From Euptelea pleiosperma (lineage: Eukaryota > Streptophyta > Magnoliopsida > Ranunculales > Eupteleaceae): DNA of 64,000 nucleotides. The stretch is taken from NCBI GenBank assembly GCA_035048495.1, contig CM068545.1, positions 19,998,741 to 20,062,740 of the forward strand, in the 5' to 3' direction. The notes below the pieces were generated by a model. The model saw nothing but the letters and a program-made list of their open reading frames with translations. It had not been told where the DNA came from and did no database searches. This document shows, in pieces, positions 10,501 to 18,193 of this stretch (positions within the stretch are counted from its first letter, which is position 1; each line of letters starts with the position of its first letter). A program made the position numbers and the translations under genes.

Positions 10501-13500
10501 CATTGTGTGTTTCAGGACTTGGCCACGAGGAGGACGATTGGCACTGGACGTGAAGTGGGTGGTCTCTATCTCTTGGATGCAACTCCTACAGCCTCTGCAG
10601 CCCTTCAGTCTAGTAGTCTTAGCAATAGTGTCAATAAAGAGCATATTATGTCTTGGCATGCTCGTTTAGGTCATGTTTCATTTCCTTATTTACGTATGTT
10701 ATTTCCTGAGTTGTTTAAGTCGGTGTCCATTTCAGATCTTCATTGTGAGGTCTGTGCATTGTCCAAGCATTGTCAAACGACTTTTCCCCCTCGTGGTAAT
10801 AAAAGTTTATCTATTTTTGACATTGTTCATACTGATGTTTGGGGTCCATCCCCTATTACTTCCTTCTTTGGCTACCGATATTTTGTTTCTTTTGTGGATG
10901 ATTTTTCTCGCTGCACATGGATCTTTGTTATGAAGTCAAAAGATGAGGTTTACTCTATCTTCAAACAGTTTCACAAAATGGTTCTCACTCAATTTGGAAC
11001 ATGCATCAAAACTCTTCGATCTGATCAAGGCGGAGAGTACATGTATGGGGGTTTGCAGACATACTTGGCCGAACATGGCATTGAACATCAAAATTCATGT
11101 GCCTTCACTCCACAACAGAATGGCGTTGCCGAGCGGAAAAATAGACACTTGTTGGAAGTGGCTCGTGCCCTTCTGTTGTGGCACCATGTTCCTAAAACAT
11201 ATTGGTCTGATGCAATTCTCCTTGCCGCTCACTTAATCAATCGTATGCCATCTCGCTCTCTCCAATTTCGTACTCCGTACCACTTGCTGCGTCCTGAGAG
11301 TCCTCCTTTTCTGGTTTCCCCAAAGATCTTCGGCTGCGTCTGTTATGTTCACATCCTTGGTCCGAATCGCACCAAGTTGGATCCAAAACCCTTGAAGTGT
11401 GTCTTTTTGGGTTACTCTTCGACCCATAAACCCGTTGGATGCAAATGGGTTTACACTGTGAAATGCAAGCCTGATGGTTCAGTGGATCGGTACAAGGCAA
11501 GATTGGTGGCAAAAGGCTACTCTCAGACTTATGGGATCGACTACAAGGAGACATTTGCTCCTGTAGCTAAGCTCAATTCCATCAGGGTTATCCTTTCCCT
11601 TGCCGCAAATCAGTCTTGGCCACTATTTCAGCTCGACGTCAAGAATGCTTTCCTTCATGGGGATCTTAAGGAAGAAGTGTATATGCTGCCCCCTCCTGGC
11701 TTTCAACTTTCTGGGGATGAACAGAAAGTATGCAAGCTTCAGAAAACTTTGTATGGCTTGAAACAATCACCGAGAGCGTGGTTCGAGCGCTTTAGTGGGG
11801 CAGTCAAACGAATGGGGTATAGTCAGAGTCAAGGTGATCATACTTTGTTCATCAGACGTGACAGGGAGGCTATGACGGTTTTGATTGTATATGTCGACGA
11901 TATCATTGTTACGGGTAATTGTATTGCAGAAATAACCCGGTTGAAGGAGTTCTTGGCTTTGGAATTTGAGATCAAGGATCTGGGTACATTGAAGTACTTT
12001 CTGGGGATAGAAGTTGCGAGATCCAATAAAGGAATCTTCATCTCACAAAGGAAATATGTGTTGGACCTGCTGCAGGATACTGGTATGCTAGGGGCTCGAC
12101 TTGTTGACATACCCATTGAGGCAAATCATAGACTTGATGGTCAGTCAGGGGAGTCTCTGGAGGATGTGAGTAGCTTTCAGCGATTGGTGGGGAGACTTAT
12201 ATACCTAGCTCATACTCGCCCCGATATTGCATATGCGGTGAGTGTAGTTAGCCAATACATGCATTCCCCCCATACTACACATTTGGAAGCCGCATACAGG
12301 ATTTTGCGGTACTTAAAATCTTCCCCAGGCCGTGGCTTACTATTCAGCCATCAGGGCCACATGCGTGTGGAGGGTTTCACAGATGCTGATTGGGCAGGAG
12401 CCCAAGATGATAGGCGCTCTACATCAGGATATTGTACTTTTGTGGGAGGAAATTTGGTTACATGGCGAAGTAAAAAACAACAGGTTGTTGCACGTTCGAG
12501 TGCCGAAGCTGAGTTCCGATCAATGGCCCATGGGGTTTGTGAGTTACTGTGGCTTAAACTGTTACTTGGAGAACTCGGTTTCCCCGTAGAAGGGTCCATG
12601 TCATTATACTGTGACAACAAGGCGGCGATAAGTATTGCCCACAACCCAGTTCAACATGACAGGACCAAACACATCGAGGTGGACCGTCACTTTATTCGTG
12701 AAAAAGTGACATCGGGAGTGATCTGCACACCCTTCGTTCCTACATCTGATCAACTAGCAGACATTCTTACGAAAGGCGTTGCAGCAGCTCCGTTTACCGA
12801 GTGCTTGAGCAAGTTGGGCATGATTGATATCTACGTCCCAACTTGAGGGGGAGTGTTGAAGGACCTCTCTATTATTATAGATTGTTTAGTGTCTTTATGG
12901 TTTTATTTTCTTACTTATGTAAGGGCCCACACTTATTAATATAAATAAGATTCATTGGGGTGTGTGTAGGGTTAACACACGTAACCCCTCTCTTCTCTCT
13001 TCTCTTTCCTCTTTCCCTCTGCAGTACAAGACTTGATTTCAACTATTTGTTTCTGCAGCCTGATCGTGACTTGATTACTATGCTTGGGGATGACATTGTA
13101 GATGGTGTTGATTGTGATACGGGACTCCCAGTAACTCCTTGTCGCGGAACTACGGAAACTCTTCAATTTGTGGATTTGGAGGAGATAGGACCTAATATAC
13201 CAGAAGGGCACTGCTCACAATTGCGCTTGGATAAGATCGATTGTGGTGCTCCCCTATCATCTAACACTCCTCTGCTTGGTGACATTCCTATTGTTTCTAC
13301 CAGTGTGAATGAAGGGATTGCGCCTTCTTATACTGTAAAGATTGCTCCCCCAGTAGGGGCAGTCCCTGAGGTCATTGCTTCAGTGGCGAGTATACATATG
13401 TTGAGTCTAGAAGGTGATGTTGGTTCTGGTCAGCATGATGGAGAAAGACATGATCGAATGGATGTGGTTCGTTGGGAAGGGATAGGTGAAGGGGGTGCCA

Positions 13501-14204
13501 GAATGGAAATAGAGCACGTGGCTATCATATCGGAAGGGAGTCGGTCTACCCGTGGGATACGAGAAGAGGAAAAATTGCTAGGTATGCAGGATCAAGATAT
13601 GTGCGTGGATAATGAGAGTGACGCTCAGAGTCAGTTGAGTAGTGGTGGAATGAATTTTGCACCTGAACTTTTTACGATGGTTGCTGGTTTTAAAGTGTTG
13701 AAAAAACAAGCAGAATTGTATCAAAGGATTCATCAACGATATGGGCACATAGCACATGGCACATTGCTTCGGGCATCGAGGGGGGCCATTATTATTGAGG
13801 TTAGTGAAATACTACACGTGGTGGAGCGTATGGCAAAAAGAAATCTTCAAGGAGTCACGCAAGGTTTGATTGATGCTTGGGAGTCTCGAATTGAAGATGC
13901 TGAAGGAGTTTTTCATTTCAACATAAAGTGGTTGCGTGATCGTTTGGAGCAGGTTAAGGCAAAATGGAGGGATGGGCCGTCGCGAGTGGCATTGCGTGTA
14001 GCTGCAGAAAAGGTGGTATTGGAACGTCGAGCAAGTGTTACCTGTCTAGAGGAGAAATTAAAATTGTTGCAAGCACAAGTGAAGGTAGTAGAGGAAGCTT
14101 TGGAAGTTACAAAGATAGGTGTGTGCTCGGCAGAGGGGGACTTAGAAAAACTTGGCAGTGAATTGCTAGAGAATGGCGAAAGCCTAATGGTCTCGTTATT
14201 GTAA
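5566..14204 (+). CDS. Spliced plant-mobile-domain protein gene carried antisense in the gypsy element
   Basis: Exons are proposed at 5566-7500, 7562-7675, 7789-7995 and 13059-14204. They join in frame to about 1,133 residues. Exon 1 (645 codons) holds the plant mobile domain at about residues 95-430, with words typical of the family: LLSRWCSTSHTFICAWGEM, LEDVATLMLLPV and WLSRNIF. The last exon (381 residues) ends in a helical, charged coiled-coil-like stretch near LEEKLKLLQAQVKVVEEAL. The ATG at 5566 opens the first long frame. Intron 3 (donor CAG/GTGAGT, acceptor TTTCTGCAG) now spans 5,063 bp because a copia sits in it, and would be 159 bp without it. The gene runs opposite to gag-pol. Plant mobile domain proteins include Arabidopsis MAIN/MAIL1 and many transposon-borne copies; antisense extra genes are known in Tat elements. 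The role here is unknown. The exon 1-2 junction (donor GTTTCT) is the least certain. Confidence 0.75.
7684..7829 (+). repeat. 80-bp duplication of a splice acceptor and exon start
   Basis: The segment T-run, then AAATATGTA(A/G)GGTGGTATAC, then GGGTTTAGTTTC occurs twice, about 80 bp apart. The downstream copy (AG at 7787-7788) opens exon 3 in frame. The upstream copy carries GTAAGG in place of GTAGGG and looks like a relic or alternative acceptor. Confidence 0.75.
8146..8336 (+). repeat. Copia 5' LTR
   Basis: 191 bp, begins TGTTGAAGG and ends TTTCAACT. The final T, in place of the usual A, is present in both LTRs. Confidence 0.92.
8337..8348 (+). promoter_or_regulatory. Copia primer binding site
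   Basis: TGGTATCAGAGC is complementary to the 3' end of initiator-Met tRNA and directly abuts the 5' LTR. Confidence 0.9.
9061..9915 (+). pseudogene. Copia Gag, ended early by an in-frame TGA
   Basis: The ATG at 9061 is preferred over the upstream one at 9013 because related Gag proteins begin MST or MSS just before an acidic and serine-rich lead. The Gag core follows (TKLAGKNYLEW, WLLNSMESHISRGF). It ends in a zinc knuckle CAHCGKKGHTRDRC followed at once by TGA (9913-9915). A second knuckle, CEGCGRKGHSKDRC, lies just past the stop in the same frame. The reading continues to a second TGA at 10183-10185, then is open through pol. An unbroken family member would make one Gag-Pol polyprotein. 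Confidence 0.85.
10186..12846 (+). pseudogene. Copia Pol with protease, integrase, RT and RNase H, internally deleted
   Basis: The frame is the same as gag. The protease has IIDSGASEHMTG near 10245. A gag-pre-integrase segment follows. The integrase core shows HTDVWGP, LRSDQGGEY and NGVAERKNRH, so its D, D and E are kept. RT shows DVKNAFLHGDL and YVDDIIVTG. RNase H shows DADWAGA and SSAEAEFRSM. It ends at TGA 12844-12846, just before the polypurine tract. Near 11430 the integrase tail (FLGYSSTHK) joins directly to the start of RT (VGCKWVY). The linker that spans more than 200 residues in the related copia at 39867-45294 is gone, in frame. The element is therefore defective. Confidence 0.88.
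12854..13044 (+). repeat. Copia 3' LTR
   Basis: 191 bp, one substitution from the 5' LTR, followed by the ATTTG duplication. The splice acceptor of the antisense gene (TTTCTGCAG) lies 14 bp downstream. Confidence 0.92.
13059..14204 (+). CDS. Last exon of the antisense gene: acidic linker and coiled coil
   Basis: Starts after TTTCTGCAG with CCT in frame (PDRDLITMLGDDI) and runs 381 residues to a TAA-type stop at 14202-14204. The first half is acidic with no recognised domain. The second half is helical with heptad-like spacing. The frame upstream of 13059 is LTR sequence and should not be counted as protein. Confidence 0.72.
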   Translation, partial: PDRDLITMLGDDIVDGVDCDTGLPVTPCRGTTETLQFVDLEEIGPNIPEGHCSQLRLDKIDCGAPLSSNTPLLGDIPIVSTSVNEGIAPSYTVKIAPPVGAVPEVIASVASIHMLSLEGDVGSGQHDGERHDRMDVVRWEGIGEGGARMEIEHVAIISEGSRSTRGIREEEKLLGMQDQDMCVDNESDAQSQLSSGGMNFAPELFTMVAGFKVLKKQAELYQRIHQRYGHIAHGTLLRASRGAIIIEVSEILHVVERMAKRNLQGVTQGLIDAWESRIEDAEGVFHFNIKWLRDRLEQVKAKWRDGPSRVALRVAAEKVVLERRASVTCLEEKLKLLQAQVKVVEEALEVTKIGVCSAEGDLEKLGSELLENGESLMVSLL

Positions 14205-14417
14205 GAGGCTGGGATATATGTGGCATCGTTTATTGTTGTTGAAATGTATGAAATGATTGGAATGACCACATGTTTTTTTTTTTTTTTTTTTTTTGTATGA
14301 ACCTTTTTACTGAGAAGTTCCTTTGATATGATTGAATTTGGAGTCTTAGTGGGATATACATCCATAGGTGAAAAGAAAAAAAAAAAAAAAACAATAATTT
14401 TGCAGACACTTGGCATT
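14205..14417. other. Spacer between the convergent 3' ends
   Basis: About 210 bp between the stop of the antisense gene and the stop of integrase, which converge here. It has a T run near 14273-14294 and an A run near 14375-14391. No gene. Confidence 0.5.
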
Positions 14418-15401
14418 TCAACTGTAATACGCCCTTAACCACTTTGCATTGATAGGATCTTTTAGTTGTTGGCCATTTACATGAGACAATTTGTAGTAAC
14501 CGCTGTCCCCGATCCCAGCTATGACATACGGTCCTTCCCATTTTGGTGCAAATTTTGGCGTCGCCATGTTTTGTCGAACACGGGAGGATGTCCGTAAAAC
14601 CAAATCGCCTAACTGGAATGCCCTTGCTCGTACTGTCTGGTTGTATGACCGGGCGATCCTTTTGCGGTACATAATGGCATTCTGCGCTGCCTTGAGTCTT
14701 CTCTCATCCAGTGCCTCTAGCTGTGATATGCGAGCGACGTCATATTCAGCGGAGTACCATTCAATTTCTGCAGCTAGGTCAACCCTTGCAGAGGGAATGG
14801 TAATCTCGACGGGTAAGACTGCATCAGCACCGTACACCAGAGAAAAAGGAGAGAAACCTGTGGCGCTCCTTGGTGATGTCCGATATGCCCACAGAGCGAG
14901 GGGAAGTTTTTCATGCCAATTCCGGTGATTATCGTAAACTGTCTTACTCAATATTCGCAAGAGCGTCTTATTGGAGGCTTCTGTTTGTCCATTGCTTTTG
15001 GGATAATACGGCGTAGACCGGATGTGCTTAATTGCATATTGTTCGAGGAGACGCCTGACATCTTTGTTCACGAAAGGGGTGCCATTATCGGTTACCATTT
15101 TCCTTGGTATGCCGAAACGACATATGATATTTTCTCGCATGAAGTTGGCGACAGCGGGTCCTGTAGCCTTAGTCAATGGCACAACTTCAACCCACTTTGT
15201 GTAGTATTCTGTTGCGACAAGTATCCACACATGACGCTTAGATGACTTAGGATTGACGGGTCCAATAAGATCAAGCCCCCAGCAATGGAAGGGCCAAGGT
15301 GGGATGACATGTTGTAAGACTTGGGCCGGTGCATGAATGAGATTGGATTGAATTTGGCATTGGTGACACTTCTTGGCGAATGATGTGGCATCTTCTTCCA
15401 T
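14418..15401 (-). CDS. Gypsy integrase, frame-shifted from pol
   Basis: This is the catalytic core of a gypsy integrase. The D, D and E positions sit in GLDLIGP, VTDNGTPF and GQTEASNKTL. The C-terminal part has the family motif KWEGPYVI near the end, and no chromodomain follows. The zinc-binding N-terminus (YYWPTMEEDA then CHQC) is partly upstream of the first ATG, in the same frame. This frame differs from that of RT-RNase H. A one-base loss near 15421-15430 puts a TAG into the RT frame and separates the two, so integrase would not be made as part of one polyprotein from this copy. Confidence 0.9.
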   Translation of the reverse strand: MEEDATSFAKKCHQCQIQSNLIHAPAQVLQHVIPPWPFHCWGLDLIGPVNPKSSKRHVWILVATEYYTKWVEVVPLTKATGPAVANFMRENIICRFGIPRKMVTDNGTPFVNKDVRRLLEQYAIKHIRSTPYYPKSNGQTEASNKTLLRILSKTVYDNHRNWHEKLPLALWAYRTSPRSATGFSPFSLVYGADAVLPVEITIPSARVDLAAEIEWYSAEYDVARISQLEALDERRLKAAQNAIMYRKRIARSYNQTVRARAFQLGDLVLRTSSRVRQNMATPKFAPKWEGPYVIAGIGDSGYYKLSHVNGQQLKDPINAKWLRAYYS

Positions 15402-15418
15402 GGTGGGCCAATAATATC

Positions 15419-18175
15419 CTAGGCCAATAACTGTCGATAAAGTTTTTGCTGACCCTGATGTTCGCCTGCCGTACCCGCATGTACTTCTTGAAGGGTGTTT
15501 TGTATTTCCAACCTAGCGAGACAACGCAAAAGCTTGCCTTCAAAACTACGTCGATATAATACATCTTCGATCATATGGAACCTTGTTGCCGTTTTGCGAA
15601 TTTTGTAAGCTTCACTCTTATTTGTTGGCAATGTCTTGTTTTGCAAGTAGTCAATTAGCGGCTGCCTCCAATCTGATTCGGAAGCACAAAGAACTGCTTC
15701 GGCATGATCTGGTGGTGTTTGACATGTGGGGCATGATTGTTCCATTGATTTGGCCTCAGATTCCATGTTTGGCCAGTAAACGCCCTTACGTTGCAGTCGT
15801 CTATGTAAATTAACTGATAGATCTAGACCACAGGCGGCATTGTGGACGTCGTCAAGTGTTGATTTTGCAAACGTCATATTGATGCATCGTGCAAGGATAC
15901 CATCTGCGCCCCGTCGATATAGCTCCCCATCTATGGTTGTGTAGAACCTAAATTCCTTGATTGGTAGTGTTCGGTTGTCTGTATCGAGGGCAAGATCTCG
16001 TAAGATAGGATAACGCCAATCTTGTTCGTCAACTTCTAGCTTGGTTGGATTTTGTTCTAGCTGTATTGTGGGTGCGGTGCGACGTACAATAGTGATGCCC
16101 GTCGAATCACCCTCAAAGGTTAACTTGGAGGCCAAGGTTGCTAGAGCATCTGCATGCCGATTGGTTGACCGACCTATATGTTGGATAGAAGAGGTATTAA
16201 AGTCCTGGAGTTTATTTTGAGCCCTGCTTCTATATGGTGCCAATGATGCTTCTCGCAAAGCAAATTCCCCATTCATCTGACTTGCCAATAGTCGTGAGTC
16301 TCCCTTGAAAATGATATCCTTGATGCCTAATTGTTTTGCAATTGTTAAGCTGATAAGGAAAGCTTCATACTCTGCTTGATTGTTAGAGCAGGGGAAATCT
16401 AACTTGAATGACAAAGATTTAGTAGCCCCATCTGGTGAGTGAAAAACAAGCCCGCCGCCGCCGCCAGTACTGGTTGAAGATCCATCGAAATAAACTTCCC
16501 ATGGTGCGCGGGATGGTGTTGCCTGAGCAATATTAACACAAGGGAACTCTCCTGGTATTTCTGCGGAGATCTCATCGAAGTCATTGCCTGGAAAGTTAGC
16601 TAAGAGATCTGCTAACGCTTGACTTTTTAAAGCCTTGGGACGAATGCATGTCATATCATATTCCGACAGCAGAAGTAGCCATTTGGCGGTTCGTCCGATG
16701 ACAGCTGGCTTTGAAAGCAAAAATTTGATGGGGTCTGCTTTAGTGATCAAGTGTAGTTTGTGTGCAAGCAGGTAATGCCGAAACTTTTGAGCCGCATATA
16801 CTAGGGCAAGGCAGACTCGCTCAGTCTTGGGGTATCGAAGTTCACTCCCCCTGAGGGAACGACTGATGTAATAGACTGGACGCTCGACACCTTCATCATT
16901 TTCTTGAGCTAAGAGAGCTCCAACAGATTTCTCTGTGGCAGCGACGTATAACAAAAGCGGCTTACCAAGTGTAGGGGTAGCCATTGTTGGTGTCGTGCTG
17001 AGAAGGCTTTGCAAACGAGTGAAAGCTTGATGGCATATGTCCGACCATTGATATCTTGCACCTTTTTTTAATAAGCCAGAGAAGGGTGCAATGATTTCTG
17101 CTAAGCCCGGAATAAAACGCCGTAAGTACGATACTTTTCCCATGAAAGTACGAAGCTCCTTGAGGCAAGGCGGCGGCGGCATTGGTATGATTGCTTGGGA
17201 TTTGCTGCTATCGACATTGATGCCATGCCGATGTACAACGAAACCCAAAAATTTCCCAGAGGCGACCCCAAAAGCACATTTGAGAGGGTTCATTTTCAGA
17301 TTATATTTTCGACAGCGAATGAGCACTTTGCGTAAGTCTTGGAGATGAGACTCTTTTTGCTTTGACTTGACGACAATATCGTCTACGTAATCTTCCAGTT
17401 CATTGTGCAGCATATCATGGAATATTGTAGTCATGGCTCGTTGATAGGTAGCACCCGCGTTCTTTAGGCCGAAAGGCATGACAGTGAAGTAAAAGTTCCC
17501 AAATGGTGTTCGAAAAGCTGTCTTCTCCGCATCTTCTGGAGCCATCTGAATTTGATTGTAGCCACTATATCCATCCATAAAGGAGAACATTTCATGTCCT
17601 GCTGTCGCATCAATTAAAAGGTCCATGTTTGGTAGAGGAAACTCGTCTTTTGGGCATGCCTGATTTAGGTTTCTGAAGTCCACACAACATCGGATCTGTC
17701 CATTCTTCTTGCGAACAGGGACAACGTTTGACAGCCATATAGGATGTTGAATTGGCTTAATAAATCCGGCCTCCAATAACTTTTCGATTTCAGTCTTTAT
17801 TTGCTTCTCGACTTCGTGGTGGAAATTGTGAGGCGACTGCTTGACTGGTATAGAATTTTTAGCGACATGCAGCTTGTGTACAACCAGACTGGGCAGTAAT
17901 CTTGACATCTCCTTGTATGTCCATGCAAAAACATCTTTAAACTCGGCTAAGAGGCCTATCAAGGAGTCACGTTCTGGTGGCGTTAGCTGGGCACCTATGG
18001 AAATTGGCCGCGGGAATTCCTTGTCACCTAAATCCACTTTAGCAAGTTGTTCGACAACCGCCTTTGCGCCATCTTGCATATATTCAGGTGCTGTGGGAAG
18101 AGGAGTTGGTGTTGTGATGTTAGCAGAATATATATACGAAATACGTTCTTTAGCGGGGCCTATTGACGGCGACAT
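15419..18175 (-). CDS. Gypsy Pol: reverse transcriptase and two RNase H domains
   Basis: 918 residues from the ATG at 18175. RT spans about residues 75-300, with FRNLNQACPKDEFPLPNMD, DGYSGYNQI, FGLKNAGATY and the catalytic YVDDIVVKS. The retroviral-type RNase H follows (LLLYVAATEKSVGALLAQEN region). A second, archaeal/plant-type RNase H has YFDGSSTSTGGGGG, NNQAEYEA and KGDSRLL. Two zinc-binding HHCC modules come after it: CPTCQ, and a second cut by the frameshift. The dual RNase H is diagnostic of the Tat lineage. The frame is the same as Gag-protease, from which it is separated by a single TGA. It ends at TAG 15421-15419. Confidence 0.92.
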   Translation of the reverse strand: MSPSIGPAKERISYIYSANITTPTPLPTAPEYMQDGAKAVVEQLAKVDLGDKEFPRPISIGAQLTPPERDSLIGLLAEFKDVFAWTYKEMSRLLPSLVVHKLHVAKNSIPVKQSPHNFHHEVEKQIKTEIEKLLEAGFIKPIQHPIWLSNVVPVRKKNGQIRCCVDFRNLNQACPKDEFPLPNMDLLIDATAGHEMFSFMDGYSGYNQIQMAPEDAEKTAFRTPFGNFYFTVMPFGLKNAGATYQRAMTTIFHDMLHNELEDYVDDIVVKSKQKESHLQDLRKVLIRCRKYNLKMNPLKCAFGVASGKFLGFVVHRHGINVDSSKSQAIIPMPPPPCLKELRTFMGKVSYLRRFIPGLAEIIAPFSGLLKKGARYQWSDICHQAFTRLQSLLSTTPTMATPTLGKPLLLYVAATEKSVGALLAQENDEGVERPVYYISRSLRGSELRYPKTERVCLALVYAAQKFRHYLLAHKLHLITKADPIKFLLSKPAVIGRTAKWLLLLSEYDMTCIRPKALKSQALADLLANFPGNDFDEISAEIPGEFPCVNIAQATPSRAPWEVYFDGSSTSTGGGGGLVFHSPDGATKSLSFKLDFPCSNNQAEYEAFLISLTIAKQLGIKDIIFKGDSRLLASQMNGEFALREASLAPYRSRAQNKLQDFNTSSIQHIGRSTNRHADALATLASKLTFEGDSTGITIVRRTAPTIQLEQNPTKLEVDEQDWRYPILRDLALDTDNRTLPIKEFRFYTTIDGELYRRGADGILARCINMTFAKSTLDDVHNAACGLDLSVNLHRRLQRKGVYWPNMESEAKSMEQSCPTCQTPPDHAEAVLCASESDWRQPLIDYLQNKTLPTNKSEAYKIRKTATRFHMIEDVLYRRSFEGKLLRCLARLEIQNTLQEVHAGTAGEHQGQQKLYRQLLA

Positions 18176-18193
18176 AGGCCCCCTTGACCGTCA
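18176..18193 (-). promoter_or_regulatory. In-frame UGA-CGG between Gag-protease and Pol: possible readthrough site
   Basis: On the minus strand the Gag-protease frame ends TTA TGA CGG, then five codons lead to the ATG at 18175 in the same frame. Only one stop separates the two frames. UGA followed by CGG is a context known for leaky termination in some plant RNA viruses. Pol could be made by readthrough, or after splicing as in Ogre elements. The sequence alone does not decide. Confidence 0.5.

Larger units (their letters stand above)
8146..13044 (+). mobile_element. Young copia (Ale-like) retrotransposon nested in the antisense gene
   Basis: LTRs 8146-8336 and 12854-13044 are each 191 bp and differ at one position (A at 8192, G at 12900). 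The 5-bp target duplication ATTTG is perfect (8141-8145 and 13045-13049). A primer site TGGTATCAGAGC follows the 5' LTR directly, and the polypurine tract TTGAGGGGGAG precedes the 3' LTR. The domain order Gag, protease, integrase, RT, RNase H is copia. It lies in an intron of the antisense gene, in the same direction. Two in-frame TGA codons and an internal deletion make the polyprotein defective. Confidence 0.95.

Noticed and set aside
12960..13058. ATG at 12960 as the start of the coiled-coil protein
   Set aside because: The first 99 bases are copia LTR and the splice acceptor; the frame is better explained as an internal exon starting at 13059.
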